Counted from the stretch's first letter, positions 1 to 7,904 are shown. The stretch is DNA of 9,509 nt from an uncultured Lachnospiraceae bacterium (GCA_902803635.1 CADCQU010000253.1:1-9509), one strand, 5' to 3'. Program-made: numbers and translations. The notes: a model not told the origin generated them from the letters alone.

Positions 1-312
1 GCCGAGAACATCGCCCTGCAGCTTGAGAACCGTATCTCCTTCCGCCGCGCCATGAAGTCCACCATGCAGAGGACGATGCGCGCCGGCGCCAAGGGAATCA
101 AGACATCTGTTTCCGGACGTCTCGGCGGCGCGGACATCGCCCGCAAGGAGACCTACAGCGAAGGCACGATCCCGCTGCAGACGCTGCGCGCGGACATCGA
201 CTATGGCTTCGCGGAAGCGGACACCACCTACGGCAAGATCGGCGTCAAGGCGTGGATCTACAACGGTGAGGTCCTTCCGGGAAAAGGCAACAGGGATGGA
301 GGTGAACAGTAA
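1..312 (+). CDS. rpsC: 30S ribosomal protein S3, C-terminal part (5' end outside window)
   Basis: The reading frame is open from base 1 and ends at TAA 310-312, giving the last 103 residues of S3 (full-length family members are about 210-220 residues). The visible part is the C-terminal S3 domain, with the run ISFRRAMK near the start, then GAKGIK, the [13 protein letters not shown] segment and the closing [13 protein letters not shown]. All are strongly conserved in bacterial S3. The N-terminal KH RNA-binding domain lies upstream of the window. S3 sits in the head of the small subunit at the mRNA entry channel. The stop overlaps the start of rplP (TAATG), so translation is probably coupled. 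The internal ATG at 52 is not the true start, because homology continues to base 1. Confidence 0.97.
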   Translation, partial: AENIALQLENRISFRRAMKSTMQRTMRAGAKGIKTSVSGRLGGADIARKETYSEGTIPLQTLRADIDYGFAEADTTYGKIGVKAWIYNGEVLPGKGNRDGGEQ

Positions 313-806
313 TGTTAATGCCGAAGAGAGTTAAGCGGAGAAAGCAGTTCCGCGGTTCCATGAGAGGAAAGCCCTCCAGGGGCATCCGTGTCACCCACGG
401 CGATTTCGCCCTGGTGGCCGACGAACCGGTCTGGATCCGTTCCAACCAGATTGAGGCGGCCCGTGTCGCCCTCACCCGTTACCTGAAGCGTGGTGGTAAG
501 GTCTGGATTGACATTTTCCCGGACAAGCCGGTGACGGCCAAGCCCGCCGAGACCCGCATGGGTTCCGGTAAAGGCTCCGTGGAGTACTGGGTCGCAGTGG
601 TCAAGCCCGGCCGTATCCTCTTCGAGGTCGCCGGTGTCGAGGAGGCAGCCGCCCGTGAGGCCCTCCGTCTTGCCATGCACAAGCTTCCCTGCAAGTGCAA
701 GATTTATTCCCGCGAGCAGGTCAACAGCAAATTTGATGCCGAAAACACGAAGGCTGCCGAGGCGGTTGCCGAGGCGCCGGCTCACGAAGGCGGTGATCAG
801 GAATGA
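312..806 (+). CDS. rplP: 50S ribosomal protein L16 with C-terminal extension
   Basis: The 164-residue product opens with [15 protein letters not shown] and carries the L16 core: the [20 protein letters not shown] segment (about 47-66), [17 protein letters not shown] (about 72-88) and [17 protein letters not shown]16 binds 23S rRNA near the peptidyl-transferase centre and the A-site tRNA elbow. The family is usually 137-145 residues. This copy adds about 20 acidic, alanine-rich residues after position 141. Two cysteines (C127, C129) lie in the PCKCK segment, where the Bacillus sequence as I recall it has PIKTK. The start codon overlaps the rpsC stop, and the stop overlaps the rpmC start. Confidence 0.97.
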   Translation: MLMPKRVKRRKQFRGSMRGKPSRGIRVTHGDFALVADEPVWIRSNQIEAARVALTRYLKRGGKVWIDIFPDKPVTAKPAETRMGSGKGSVEYWVAVVKPGRILFEVAGVEEAAAREALRLAMHKLPCKCKIYSREQVNSKFDAENTKAAEAVAEAPAHEGGDQE

Positions 807-1018
807 AGAGTACGAAATATCTGGATAGCCTGCGCGGAAAGAGCCAGGCGGAGCTGAAGGAAGAGCTGGTGGCTGCGAAGAAGGAACTTTTCAACCTTCG
901 TTTCCAGAATGCCACGAACCAGCTGGAGAATACAAGCAGGATCAAGGACGTCCGCAAGAACATCGCCCGTATCGAGACGGTGATGAGCATGCAGGCGAAG
1001 GCTGCCAGGGAGGCGTAA
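803..1018 (+). CDS. rpmC: 50S ribosomal protein L29
   Basis: This 71-residue protein is almost entirely helical in character, with the L29 signature [18 protein letters not shown] (about 27-44) followed by [16 protein letters not shown]29 packs against 23S rRNA domain I beside L23 near the polypeptide exit tunnel, where it helps form the docking area for SRP and trigger factor. The N-terminus ([14 protein letters not shown]) aligns with the usual short lead before the first helix. The ATG at 803 overlaps the rplP stop in an ATGA arrangement with only a weak purine run upstream (CAGGA), so coupling to rplP translation is likely. Confidence 0.95.
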   Translation: MKSTKYLDSLRGKSQAELKEELVAAKKELFNLRFQNATNQLENTSRIKDVRKNIARIETVMSMQAKAAREA

Positions 1019-1021
1019 AAG

Positions 1022-1279
1022 ATGGAAGAGAGAAACCTCAGAAAAACCCGCGTCGGCAAGGTCGTCAGCAACAAGATGGACAAGACCATCGTCGTAGCTG
1101 TGGACGACCGTGTGCGGCACCCGCTGTATAAGAAGATCGTCAACCGCACCTACAAGCTGAAGGCCCATGACGAAAACAATGAGTGCAGTATCGGTGACAC
1201 TGTCCGCGTGATGGAAACCCGCCCCCTCTCCAAGGATAAGCGCTGGAGACTGGTGGAGATCGTCGAGAAGGTCAAGTAA
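1022..1279 (+). CDS. rpsQ: 30S ribosomal protein S17
   Basis: The 85-residue protein has the S17 OB-fold pattern: [19 protein letters not shown] near the N-terminus, then [42 protein letters not shown] and a basic tail. S17 is a primary 16S rRNA binding protein that organises the 5' domain of the small subunit. Its start lies 3 nt after the rpmC stop. The ribosome binding site (GGGAGG, about 1008-1013) is inside the end of rpmC, so the two genes are translated from one message. Length is normal for the family (about 84-89). Confidence 0.97.
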   Translation: MEERNLRKTRVGKVVSNKMDKTIVVAVDDRVRHPLYKKIVNRTYKLKAHDENNECSIGDTVRVMETRPLSKDKRWRLVEIVEKVK

Positions 1280-1310
1280 AGACCCCGGCCAATAGTTAGG
1301 AGGACACGAA

Positions 1311-1679
1311 ATGATTCAACAGGAAAGTAGGCTGAAAGTCGCCGACAACACCGGCGCGAAGGAAATCCTGTGCATCCGGGTCATGGGCGGCTCGACCAGG
1401 AGATATGCCCGCATCGGCGACATTATCGTTGCCACGGTCAAAGATGCAACACCCGGCGGTGTTGTGAAGAAGGGCGACGTGGTCAAGGCCGTTGTCGTTC
1501 GGACCGTGAAGGGCGCCCGCCGCAAGGACGGTTCCTATATCCGTTTCGATGAGAACGCGGCCGTCATCATCAAGGATGACAACACGCCCAAGGGAACCCG
1601 TATTTTTGGACCCGTTGCCCGTGAGCTCAGAGAGAAGCAGTTCATGAAGATCGTTTCCCTCGCTCCGGAAGTTCTGTAA
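1311..1679 (+). CDS. rplN: 50S ribosomal protein L14
   Basis: The product is the canonical 122 residues and starts [18 protein letters not shown], the invariant L14 N-terminus. It continues with [45 protein letters not shown] and [13 protein letters not shown]14 is a five-stranded beta-barrel protein on the interface side of the 50S subunit; it contacts 16S helix 14 (bridge B5/B8) and is the docking point for the silencing factor RsfS. A strong AGGAGG (about 1299-1304) precedes the ATG in a 31-nt gap. Confidence 0.98.
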   Translation: MIQQESRLKVADNTGAKEILCIRVMGGSTRRYARIGDIIVATVKDATPGGVVKKGDVVKAVVVRTVKGARRKDGSYIRFDENAAVIIKDDNTPKGTRIFGPVARELREKQFMKIVSLAPEVL

Positions 1680-1692
1680 GGGGGATCGACCT

Positions 1693-2004
1693 ATGGCTAT
1701 GTTAAAGATTAAGAAGGGCGACACGGTCCGCGTGATCGCCGGCAAGGATAAGGACAAGGATGGCAAGGTCCTCGCTGTCAACGCCAAGAAGATGACGGTC
1801 ATCGTCGAAGGCGTCAACATGATCACGAAGCACGAGAAGCCCTCCATGGCGAACCAGCAGGGCGGCATCGTCACCCGCGAGGCCCCTATTAGCATTTCCA
1901 ACGTCATGTACCTTCAGAAGGGCAAGCCGACCCGCGTCGGTTTCCGCTTCGAGAATGACAAGAAGGTCCGCTACGCCAAGAAGACCGGCGAGACGATCGG
2001 TTGA
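1693..2004 (+). CDS. rplX: 50S ribosomal protein L24
   Basis: This 103-residue protein opens with a KOW motif ([21 protein letters not shown], residues about 6-26). The L24 body follows, including [29 protein letters not shown] and TRVGFRF. L24 is one of the two assembly-initiator proteins of the 50S subunit and binds the 5' end of 23S rRNA near the exit tunnel. The ATG at 1693 has an AAGGGGG upstream; a second ATG two codons later is a possible alternative. It sits 13 nt after rplN, in the usual spc-operon order. Confidence 0.97.
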   Translation: MAMLKIKKGDTVRVIAGKDKDKDGKVLAVNAKKMTVIVEGVNMITKHEKPSMANQQGGIVTREAPISISNVMYLQKGKPTRVGFRFENDKKVRYAKKTGETIG

Positions 2005-2021
2005 GAAGGGAGGAACGGTAC

Positions 2022-2561
2022 ATGAGCAGAATGAAGGAAATGTACGAACAGGAAATCGTACCGGCACTGAATAAGAAGTTCGGTTACAAGAACCCGATGG
2101 AGGTTCCGAAGCTGGTGAAGATCGTCGTCAACATGGGCGTCGGCGAGGCGAAGGAGAACGTCAAGCTCCTGGACGCTGCCGTGGCCGATCTGGAGACGAT
2201 TACCGGCCAGCATGTCGTCCGCACGAAGGCCAAGAAGTCCATCGCGAACTTCAAGCTTCGTGAAGGCATGCCCATCGGCTGCAAGGTCACCCTCCGCGGC
2301 GAGCGTATGTACGAGTTCGCCGACAGGCTGATCAACCTTGCGCTCCCGCGCGTCCGCGACTTCCGCGGCGTGAACCCGAACTCCTTCGATGGCCGCGGCA
2401 ACTACGCTCTGGCAGTCAAGGAGCAGCTGATCTTCCCGGAGATCGAGTACGACAAGATCGACAAGGTCAGAGGCATGGATATCATCTTTGTTACCACGGC
2501 ACGTACCGACGAGGAGGCCCGCGAGCTTCTGCGCCTCTTCAATATGCCGTTTGCCAAGTAA
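2022..2561 (+). CDS. rplE: 50S ribosomal protein L5
   Basis: The 179-residue product matches L5, which is usually 179-180 residues. Landmarks are [17 protein letters not shown] (about 32-48), ITGQ(H/K)[50 protein letters not shown] and the C-terminal [21 protein letters not shown]5 binds 5S rRNA and helix 84 of 23S rRNA in the central protuberance and contacts P-site tRNA. I chose ATG 2022 because a GGGAGG (about 2008-2013) lies at good spacing and the protein then begins [11 protein letters not shown]. The frame is open back to a TTG at 2001, but that codon overlaps the rplX stop and adds non-family residues. Confidence 0.97.
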   Translation: MSRMKEMYEQEIVPALNKKFGYKNPMEVPKLVKIVVNMGVGEAKENVKLLDAAVADLETITGQHVVRTKAKKSIANFKLREGMPIGCKVTLRGERMYEFADRLINLALPRVRDFRGVNPNSFDGRGNYALAVKEQLIFPEIEYDKIDKVRGMDIIFVTTARTDEEARELLRLFNMPFAK

Positions 2562-2576
2562 AAAGGAGAAGAAACC

Positions 2577-2762
2577 GTGGCTAAGAAATCGATGAAAATT
2601 AAGCAGGCCAAAACGCCGAAGTTCTCCACCAGGGCTTACACGCGCTGCAACATCTGCGGCCGCCCGCACTCTGTCCTTTCGAAGTACGGCATTTGCCGTG
2701 TCTGCTTCCGTGAGCTCGCCTACAAGGGCGAGATCCCGGGGGTCAAGAAAGCATCCTGGTGA
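2577..2762 (+). CDS. rpsN: 30S ribosomal protein S14, zinc-binding type
   Basis: This is the short 61-residue form of S14 with an intact zinc ribbon: Cys24-x2-Cys27 (CNIC) and Cys40-x2-Cys43 (CRVC). The ending [15 protein letters not shown] is diagnostic for the C+ type (also called rpsZ or S14p/S29e). S14 binds the 16S 3' major domain in the head of the small subunit. Translation starts at GTG 2577, giving the expected MAKKSMKIK start, with an AAAAGGAGAAG ribosome binding site just upstream. Zinc-type S14 in the spc operon is typical of Firmicutes; whether a zinc-free paralogue exists elsewhere in the genome cannot be seen here. Confidence 0.97.
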   Translation: MAKKSMKIKQAKTPKFSTRAYTRCNICGRPHSVLSKYGICRVCFRELAYKGEIPGVKKASW

Positions 2763-2785
2763 GAATTAAGAAAGGAGTGTCTGAT

Positions 2786-3190
2786 ATGACAACGACAAAT
2801 GATCCGATCGCGGATATGCTTACGAGAATCCGTAATGCAAATACTGCGAAACACGATACAGTGGATATTCCTGCTTCCAGGATGAAGATCGCCATCGCGA
2901 ACATCCTTCTTGACGAGGGCTATATCGCGAAGTACGATCTCGTCGGCGACGGCGTTGACAAGGCCATCCGCGTCACCTTGAAGTATGGCAAGGACAAGAA
3001 CGAGAAGATCATTACGGGCCTCAAGAGAATCTCCCGCCCCGGCCTTCGTATCTACGCCGGCGCGGAGGACCTCCCGAAGGTTCTCGGCGGACTTGGCGTG
3101 GCCATCATCTCCACCAACAAGGGCGTCATCACCGACAAGGAAGCCCGCAAGGAGAAGATCGGCGGCGAAGTCCTCGCCTATGTCTGGTAA
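2786..3190 (+). CDS. rpsH: 30S ribosomal protein S8
   Basis: The 134-residue product contains the S8 hallmarks: [30 protein letters not shown] at the N-terminus, ILLDEGYI, the central [14 protein letters not shown], and the closing [32 protein letters not shown]8 is a primary 16S rRNA binder at helix 21. In E. coli it also represses the spc operon by binding the mRNA; I see no convincing copy of that site here. ATG 2786 is supported by AAAGGAG at about 2771-2776. An upstream in-frame GTG (2759) overlaps the rpsN stop and adds nine unconserved residues, so I rejected it. The gene is followed by an unusually long structured gap. Confidence 0.97.
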   Translation: MTTTNDPIADMLTRIRNANTAKHDTVDIPASRMKIAIANILLDEGYIAKYDLVGDGVDKAIRVTLKYGKDKNEKIITGLKRISRPGLRIYAGAEDLPKVLGGLGVAIISTNKGVITDKEARKEKIGGEVLAYVW

Positions 3191-3386
3191 TTTGCCATTT
3201 GCCCTTATCGACAAATGGTTACCGTCCGCAAGACCCTACGGTTGCCCGGACAGTAACGGCAAATGCACGCACATTTGAAAGTTATGGGTGTACATTTGTC
3301 ATATATATTCCGTCCATGGGACGGACGAACTGAAAACAGAGAGGCCGCTGGCCTCTCCGAAAATCTAAGTTTAGGAGGAAACAAAA
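3191..3386 (+). promoter_or_regulatory. Structured rpsH-rplF intergenic leader
   Basis: This 196-nt gap is long for the middle of an spc operon, where neighbouring gaps are 0-31 nt. It holds five copies of the CATTTG/CAAATG core. There is an imperfect stem, 3218-3228 with 3247-3257 (10 of 11 pairs), and flanking CATTTGCC 3196-3203 can pair with GGCAAATG 3258-3265. Two compact perfect hairpins follow: 3309-3315 with 3319-3325 (7 bp) and 3339-3346 with 3350-3357 (8 bp). Neither has a T-run, so they are not ordinary terminators. An AT-rich TATATATT stretch at 3302-3309 could be a weak -10 but has no well-spaced -35. A leader that regulates or processes the rplF-secY half is inferred, not shown. 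Confidence 0.55.
3195..3300. repeat. Cluster of five CATTTG/CAAATG motifs before rplF
   Basis: Copies lie at 3196-3203 (CATTTGCC), 3210-3217 (GACAAATG), 3258-3265 (GGCAAATG), 3272-3277 (CATTTG) and 3293-3300 (CATTTGTC). Adjacent copies tend to face each other: CCATTTG 3195-3201 and CAAATGG 3212-3218 form a 7-bp dyad with a 10-nt spacer, and 3260-3265 with 3272-3277 form a 6-bp dyad with a 6-nt spacer. Confidence 0.8.
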
Positions 3387-3926
3387 ATGTCGAGAATCGG
3401 CAGAATGCCCATCCCTGTTCCGGCCGGCGTCACGGTCGACATCGCGGCGGGCAATGTTGTCACCGTCAAGGGACCGAAGGGAACCCTTACCAGGGAGTTG
3501 TCCGAGGCCATGAGCATTGAGATGGAAGACGGGCACCTTGTCGTCAAGCGCCCGAACGACCTCAAGAGGAACAAGGCCCTCCACGGCCTTACCCGCGCGC
3601 TGCTCCACAACATGGTGGTTGGCGTGACGGACGGCTTCCAGAAGACTCTGGAGATCAACGGCGTCGGTTACCGCGCCCAGAAGCAGGGCAACAAGCTTGT
3701 CCTCTCCCTTGGCTACAGCCATCCGGTCGAGATGGTGGATCCCGATGGTGTCGAGTCTACCGTCGAGGGCAACAAGATCATCATCAAGGGCATCAGCAAG
3801 GAGAAGGTCGGCCAGTACGCCGCCAACATCCGCGAGAAGCGTGCTCCGGAACCGTACAAGGGCAAGGGCATCAAGTATTCGGATGAGATCATCCGCCGCA
3901 AGGTCGGTAAGACCGGTAAGAAATAA
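3387..3926 (+). CDS. rplF: 50S ribosomal protein L6
   Basis: The 179-residue product begins [15 protein letters not shown] and ends with the L6 signature [14 protein letters not shown] plus a lysine-rich tail. Both tandem L6 domains are visible: [12 protein letters not shown] in the first (about residues 28-39) and the [24 protein letters not shown] segment leading into the second. L6 binds near the sarcin-ricin loop of 23S rRNA, at the elongation-factor docking area. Length is normal. A strong TTTAGGAGGAAAC ribosome binding site precedes the ATG. It is the first gene after the long structured gap. Confidence 0.98.
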   Translation: MSRIGRMPIPVPAGVTVDIAAGNVVTVKGPKGTLTRELSEAMSIEMEDGHLVVKRPNDLKRNKALHGLTRALLHNMVVGVTDGFQKTLEINGVGYRAQKQGNKLVLSLGYSHPVEMVDPDGVESTVEGNKIIIKGISKEKVGQYAANIREKRAPEPYKGKGIKYSDEIIRRKVGKTGKK

Positions 3927-3945
3927 AGAAAGGAGAGTGTGAGAC

Positions 3946-4314
3946 ATGATTACAAAGCCTTCAAGAGCTAAAATCCGCCAGAAAAAGCACTACAGGATGC
4001 GCGGACACCTCGCAGGAACGGCTGAGCGTCCGAGGCTCGCAGTCTTCCGCAGCAACAAGCATATGTATGCCCAGGTGATCGATGATGTGGCGGGCAAGAC
4101 CCTTGTCTCCGCTTCCACCCTGCAGGGCGAAGTCAAAGAAGGGCTGGAGTACACCGATACGGTCGAGGCGGCCGCGAAGGTCGGGAAGGTTGTCGCGGAG
4201 CGCGCCCTCCAGGCTGGAATCAAGGAAGTGGTCTTCGATCGTGGCGGTTTCATTTACCATGGAAAGATCCAGGCTCTCGCTGACGCTGCCAGAGAAGCGG
4301 GCCTTGTATTCTAA
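3946..4314 (+). CDS. rplR: 50S ribosomal protein L18
   Basis: The 122-residue protein has the basic N-terminal arm of L18 ([41 protein letters not shown]), then [20 protein letters not shown] and [26 protein letters not shown], the conserved C-terminal block. L18 binds 5S rRNA and brings it into the central protuberance together with L5. An AAAGGAG lies about 10 nt upstream of the ATG. It lies between rplF and rpsE as in other bacteria. Confidence 0.98.
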   Translation: MITKPSRAKIRQKKHYRMRGHLAGTAERPRLAVFRSNKHMYAQVIDDVAGKTLVSASTLQGEVKEGLEYTDTVEAAAKVGKVVAERALQAGIKEVVFDRGGFIYHGKIQALADAAREAGLVF

Positions 4315-4329
4315 GGAAGGGGAAAGCAC

Positions 4330-4848
4330 ATGAGACAGAATGAGAATAAGAGACAGGAAAAAGAGGACAACGGCCTCATCGACAGAGTCGTTGCCATCAA
4401 GCGCGTCACCAAGGTTGTCAAGGGTGGCCGCAACATGAGATTCTCCGCGCTTGTCGTCGTCGGCGACGGCAACGGCCATGTGGGCGCTGGCCTTGGAAAG
4501 GCCACTGAAATCCCCGAGGCAATCCGCAAGGGCAAGGAAGATGCGCAGAAGCACATGATTTCCGTCGCCCGTACGGACTATCAGAGCATCACCCATGACA
4601 ACATGGGCAAATTCGGCGGCGCTTCCGTGCTCCTGAAGAGGGCTCCGGAAGGTACCGGCGTTATCAGCGGCGGTGCTGCCCGTGCAGTCGTCGAGCTGGC
4701 CGGCATCAAGAATATCCGTACGAAGTCGCTTGGCTCGAACAACAAGCAGAACGTTGTCTTCGCGACGCTTTCTGCCCTGAAGGGCCTTAAGACTCCGGAA
4801 GAGGTTGCCCGCCTCCGCGGCAAGACCGTGGCAGAAATCCGCGCGTAA
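4330..4848 (+). CDS. rpsE: 30S ribosomal protein S5
   Basis: The 172-residue product has the S5 N-terminal dsRNA-binding-like domain ([40 protein letters not shown], about 19-58) and the C-terminal domain with [20 protein letters not shown] and [14 protein letters not shown]5 works in decoding fidelity and the mRNA helicase activity of the 30S subunit; spectinomycin-resistance changes map to the KGGR loop. That loop reads [11 protein letters not shown], where E. coli has KGGRIFSFTAL. The stretch after the first domain ([25 protein letters not shown]) differs from the common PHxxxGKFGAG pattern but keeps its length. Confidence 0.97.
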   Translation: MRQNENKRQEKEDNGLIDRVVAIKRVTKVVKGGRNMRFSALVVVGDGNGHVGAGLGKATEIPEAIRKGKEDAQKHMISVARTDYQSITHDNMGKFGGASVLLKRAPEGTGVISGGAARAVVELAGIKNIRTKSLGSNNKQNVVFATLSALKGLKTPEEVARLRGKTVAEIRA

Positions 4849-4862
4849 GGAGGGACGAACAA

Positions 4863-5051
4863 ATGGCTGAGCAGAAGATGTTAAAAATCACACTGGTGAA
4901 GTCTACCATCGGCGCCGTCCCGAAGAACAAGAAGATCATCGAGTCCATGGGCTTCCACAAGCTTAATTCCTCCGTGATTCTTCCGGACAATGCCGCGACC
5001 CGGGGACAGCTGCAGAAGATCGGCTATCTCGTCAAAGTAGAAGAAGCATAA
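4863..5051 (+). CDS. rpmD: 50S ribosomal protein L30
   Basis: This 62-residue protein matches bacterial L30: MLKITLVKSTIGAVPKNKKIIESMGFHKLNSSVILPDN, then a RGQLQKIGYLVKVEE ending. L30 is a small two-domain protein on the 50S solvent side that contacts 23S domain II and 5S rRNA surroundings. An AAGGAGGG lies directly upstream. It lies between rpsE and rplO, as expected. A CAAATG core overlaps the start codon at 4860-4865. Confidence 0.96.
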   Translation: MAEQKMLKITLVKSTIGAVPKNKKIIESMGFHKLNSSVILPDNAATRGQLQKIGYLVKVEEA

Positions 5052-5063
5052 GGAGGTACCGTC

Positions 5064-5504
5064 ATGGATTTATCGAATCTGCGCCCGGTAGAAGGCTCCA
5101 GACACAGCAACAATTTCCGCAGGGGCCGGGGCGAGAGCTCTGGCAACGGCAAGACGGCCGGCAAGGGCCACAAGGGCCAGAAGGCCAGGTCCGGCGCCCC
5201 GCGTATCGGTTTCGAGGGCGGCCAGATGCCGCTGTTCCGCCGCCTGCCCAAGCGCGGCTTCACGAACCGCAATACGAAGGTTTACACTATCATCAATCTC
5301 GACGCGCTTGAGAAGTTCGAGGCCGGTGCCGAGGTTACTCCCCAGATTCTCCTCGATGCCGGCATCATCTCCAAGATGAACGACGGCGTGAAGGTTCTTG
5401 GCAATGGCGAGCTTACGAAGGCTGTCAAGGTCAAGGCTAATAAAATCAGCGCGGCTGCAAAGGAAAAGATTGAAGCCGTTGGCGGAACGGTCGAGGTGAT
5501 CTGA
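5064..5504 (+). CDS. rplO: 50S ribosomal protein L15
   Basis: The 146-residue product shows the glycine- and lysine-rich N-terminal extension of L15 ([24 protein letters not shown], about 21-44) followed by [18 protein letters not shown] and the globular C-terminal domain ending in [24 protein letters not shown]. The extension threads into the 23S rRNA core and is needed late in 50S assembly. The ribosome binding site is AAGGAGG. The TGA stop overlaps the secY ATG (TGATG), and the end of rplO carries the secY ribosome binding site. Confidence 0.98.
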   Translation: MDLSNLRPVEGSRHSNNFRRGRGESSGNGKTAGKGHKGQKARSGAPRIGFEGGQMPLFRRLPKRGFTNRNTKVYTIINLDALEKFEAGAEVTPQILLDAGIISKMNDGVKVLGNGELTKAVKVKANKISAAAKEKIEAVGGTVEVI

Positions 5505-6820
5505 TGTTCAGGAAAGTCGCGGATGCATTCAAAGTAAAAGAGATCCGGCGCAGGCTGTGGTTCATCCTCCTGTGCCTGGTCATAATCCGGCTGGGATGCC
5601 AGATCCCGGTTCCGGGGGTGGATGCCAGCGTGTTCAAGGAATGGTTTGCAAGCCAGACAGGTGACGCCTTCAATTTCTTCGATGCATTTTCCGGCGGATC
5701 TTTCTCCTCCATGTCCATTCTAGCGTTGTCCATCACGCCGTACATTACATCTTCGATCATCATCCAGCTGCTCACGATTGCGATCCCCGCTCTCGAGGAG
5801 ATGCAGCGTGACGGCGAGGAGGGTCGGAAGAAGCTGACGGCGATTACCCGCTATGTCACCATCGGACTTTCGCTTCTGGAATCCGTCGCCATGACGATTG
5901 GCTTCGGTAACCAGGGGCTTCTGGGAACCATGAACTTTGCCAAGGGCCTGACGATTGTCGTGGCGCTGACGGCTGGTTCCTGCTTCCTTATGTGGATTGG
6001 TGAGCAGATTACGGACAAGGGAATCGGTAACGGTATCTCTATCGTCCTTCTTATCAACATCCTCTCCAGGCTTCCGGCCGATCTGGTCAGCCTCTATGAG
6101 ATGTTCATCGCCGGCAAGAAGATTGCCCCCGCGGTTCTCGCGGCGGTCATCATCATCGCGGTGATCCTTCTTGTTGTGGTTCTGGTCCTTCTTCTCAACG
6201 GTGCGCAGCGGAACATTCCGGTGCAGTACTCGAAGAAGATGGTCGGACGCAGGATGGTGGGCGGCCAGTCCTCCCATATCCCGCTCAAGGTGAACACTGC
6301 CGGCGTTATCCCGGTCATTTTCGCCTCCTCCATCATGCAGCTGCCCAGCATCATTGCTACATTTGCAGGGCAGAGCGGAGCGACGGGCTGGCTTGGGACG
6401 CTGCTTGGAATCTGCAACTCCAACAACTGGTTTAACTTCTCGAGACCGATCTACAACATCGGACTCATCATCTACATCCTCCTTGTCATCTTCTTCGCGT
6501 ATTTCTACACCTCCATCACGTTCAACCCGCTGGAGGTTGCGGATAATATGAAGAAGCAGGGCGGTTTCATCCCCGGCATCCGTCCGGGCCGTCCGACCTC
6601 GGACTACCTGCAGCAGCTGCTGAAGTACATCATCTTCATCGGCGCTGTCGGCCTTGTCATCGTCGCGATCATTCCGTTCTTCTTTAACGGCGTGTTCAAC
6701 GCGAGCGTCTCCTTCGGCGGCACCTCGATCATCATTATCGTGGGCGTCATCCTGGAGACCGTCAAGCAGGTCGAGTCCATGATGGTCGTGCGCAGCTACA
6801 AGGGCTTCCTTGGAGCGTAA
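5504..6820 (+). CDS. secY: Preprotein translocase subunit SecY
   Basis: The 438-residue integral membrane protein forms the channel of the Sec translocon, through which SecA or the ribosome moves proteins across or into the membrane. Ten hydrophobic segments can be picked out: about residues 15-36, 68-90, 115-135, 148-168, 174-192, 210-232, 266-288, 317-338, 370-392 and 403-425. Family motifs include [13 protein letters not shown] at the first segment, [14 protein letters not shown] in the second, [12 protein letters not shown] between the fourth and fifth, and [13 protein letters not shown] in the cytosolic loop before the ninth. The ATG overlaps the rplO stop, and GAGGTGATC at 5493-5501 gives near-perfect complementarity to the 16S tail. 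A strong terminator follows the gene. Confidence 0.98.
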   Translation: MFRKVADAFKVKEIRRRLWFILLCLVIIRLGCQIPVPGVDASVFKEWFASQTGDAFNFFDAFSGGSFSSMSILALSITPYITSSIIIQLLTIAIPALEEMQRDGEEGRKKLTAITRYVTIGLSLLESVAMTIGFGNQGLLGTMNFAKGLTIVVALTAGSCFLMWIGEQITDKGIGNGISIVLLINILSRLPADLVSLYEMFIAGKKIAPAVLAAVIIIAVILLVVVLVLLLNGAQRNIPVQYSKKMVGRRMVGGQSSHIPLKVNTAGVIPVIFASSIMQLPSIIATFAGQSGATGWLGTLLGICNSNNWFNFSRPIYNIGLIIYILLVIFFAYFYTSITFNPLEVADNMKKQGGFIPGIRPGRPTSDYLQQLLKYIIFIGAVGLVIVAIIPFFFNGVFNASVSFGGTSIIIIVGVILETVKQVESMMVVRSYKGFLGA

Positions 6821-6834
6821 GAAGAAATTACCCG

Positions 6835-6872
6835 ATGGCCGCAAGCACGCGCTTGCGGCCATTTGGGTTTTT
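6835..6872 (+). terminator. Intrinsic terminator after secY
   Basis: A perfect 12-bp stem pairs 6835-6846 with 6851-6862 (ATGGCCGCAAGC / GCTTGCGGCCAT) around a 4-nt ACGC loop. It is followed by TTGGG and then five T (6868-6872). ACCC at 6830-6833 may pair with GGGT at 6865-6868 and lengthen the stem. It lies 15 nt beyond the secY stop, so it should end most transcription from the upstream ribosomal-protein genes. Confidence 0.88.
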
Positions 6873-6879
6873 ACAAATG
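6860..6879. repeat. CATTTG/CAAATG dyad at the secY terminator tail
   Basis: CATTTG (6860-6865) and CAAATG (6874-6879) form a 6-bp inverted pair with an 8-nt spacer. The pair overlaps the end of the secY terminator stem and its T-run. Confidence 0.65.
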
Positions 6880-6915
6880 TTAACGAAATTATCCAGATAT
6901 TCTTCACTTTCATAT

Positions 6916-6945
6916 TGTTCCTTCCTTATATACTATGGTATAATA
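6916..6945 (+). promoter_or_regulatory. Predicted sigma-70 type promoter for adk-infA
   Basis: A perfect TATAAT (6940-6945) is preceded by TGG, an extended -10 element (TG at 6937-6938). A weaker -35, TTGTTC at 6916-6921, is 18 bp upstream. It lies between the secY terminator and adk, where a restart promoter is needed. The predicted start site is near 6952, about 60 nt before the adk ATG. Confidence 0.75.
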
Positions 6946-7011
6946 AATTATTACATGGAGTGCGAGGGTCACTCCCGTTTTGAAATATTCCAGAAGGATA
7001 AGGAGGCTAAT

Positions 7012-7656
7012 ATGAAGTTGATTATGCTTGGAGCACCGGGCGCGGGCAAGGGCACGCAGGCGAAGCGGGTAGCAGAAGAGTACAAGATTCCGCACATTTC
7101 CACGGGGGACATTTTCCGTGCGAACATCAAGGGTGGGACGGAGCTTGGCATGAAGGCGAAGACCTACATGGATGCCGGCCAGCTTGTCCCGGACGAGCTC
7201 GTCTGTGACCTTGTGGCAGACAGGATCCAGCAGGATGACTGTGCAAACGGTTTTGTCCTTGACGGTTTCCCGCGCACGATCCCGCAGGCCGAGGCCCTGG
7301 ACGTTGCTCTTACGAAGATCGGCCAGAAGATGGATTTCGCCATCGATATTGATGTCCCGGACGAAAATATCATCACCCGCATGGGTGGCCGCCGCGCCTG
7401 CCTTTCCTGCGGTGCGACCTACCACGTTGTCTACAACGCTCCGAAGGTAGAGAACGTCTGCGATGCGTGCGGGAACGCGCTGGTCATCCGCGAGGACGAC
7501 AAGCCGGAGACCGTGAAGAAGAGGCTTGACGTCTACCACGAGCAGACCCAGCCGCTCATTGATTATTACACCAAGGCAGGAATCCTGGTCTCCGTGGATG
7601 GAACCAAGAACATGGACGAAGTCTTTGCCGACATCAAGGCCGTGCTCGGCAAGTGA
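7012..7656 (+). CDS. adk: Adenylate kinase (zinc-type LID)
   Basis: The 214-residue enzyme interconverts ATP + AMP and 2 ADP in the cytoplasm. The P-loop is GAPGAGKGT (residues 7-15), the AMP-binding region begins HISTGDIFR, and the conserved FVLDGFPRT is at 81-89. The LID domain carries four cysteines, Cys130-x2-Cys133 and Cys150-x2-Cys153, the zinc-binding form common in Firmicutes. I start at ATG 7012, preceded by AAGGAGG, because [10 protein letters not shown] is the exact family N-terminus. A longer open frame from 6835 would run through the terminator and promoter. The next gene is infA, with map absent. Confidence 0.98.
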   Translation: MKLIMLGAPGAGKGTQAKRVAEEYKIPHISTGDIFRANIKGGTELGMKAKTYMDAGQLVPDELVCDLVADRIQQDDCANGFVLDGFPRTIPQAEALDVALTKIGQKMDFAIDIDVPDENIITRMGGRRACLSCGATYHVVYNAPKVENVCDACGNALVIREDDKPETVKKRLDVYHEQTQPLIDYYTKAGILVSVDGTKNMDEVFADIKAVLGK

Positions 7657-7685
7657 CTCCAAGGGAAGTTTAAGAGGAGGAGAGT

Positions 7686-7904
7686 ATGTCGAGAGCAGAT
7701 GCAATTGAAGTTGAGGGCAGGGTACTTGAGAAACTGCCAAACGCGATGTTTCGCGTGGAACTGGAAAACAAGCATGTGGTGCTGGCGCACATCAGCGGGA
7801 AGCTCCGCATGAACTTTATCAAGATCCTCCCTGGCGACAAGGTCACCATCGAGCTGTCGCCCTACGACCTCACAAAGGGACGTATCATTTGGCGTGATAA
7901 ATGA
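7686..7904 (+). CDS. infA: Translation initiation factor IF-1
   Basis: The 72-residue protein is a textbook IF1: a single OB/S1-like domain with [24 protein letters not shown], [17 protein letters not shown] residues ([24 protein letters not shown]) and the closing [17 protein letters not shown]1 occupies the A site of the 30S subunit during initiation. An AGGAGGAGA ribosome binding site precedes the ATG, 29 nt after adk. The map gene that usually separates adk and infA in Firmicutes is missing at this site. Confidence 0.98.
   Translation: MSRADAIEVEGRVLEKLPNAMFRVELENKHVVLAHISGKLRMNFIKILPGDKVTIELSPYDLTKGRIIWRDK

Noticed and set aside
2001..2021. TTG start giving a seven-residue longer L5
   Set aside because: The TTG overlaps the rplX stop, and the extra residues are not in the L5 family. 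GGGAGG is correctly spaced for ATG 2022.
2759..2785. GTG start giving a nine-residue longer S8
   Set aside because: It overlaps the rpsN stop and adds unconserved residues, while AAAGGAG is well placed for ATG 2786.
3263..3520. Open frame through the rpsH-rplF gap into rplF
   Set aside because: Most of it is an out-of-frame reading of rplF, and it has no ribosome binding site at the start.
5720..6913. Long open frame of 397 codons on the minus strand over secY
   Set aside because: It is rich in Asp, Arg and His with no family resemblance, which is typical of an antisense shadow of a GC-rich membrane-protein gene. It also crosses the terminator.
6835..7011. Adenylate kinase with a 59-residue N-terminal extension
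   Set aside because: The extension would translate the secY terminator and the adk promoter. The family N-terminus [10 protein letters not shown] starts exactly at 7012 after AAGGAGG.
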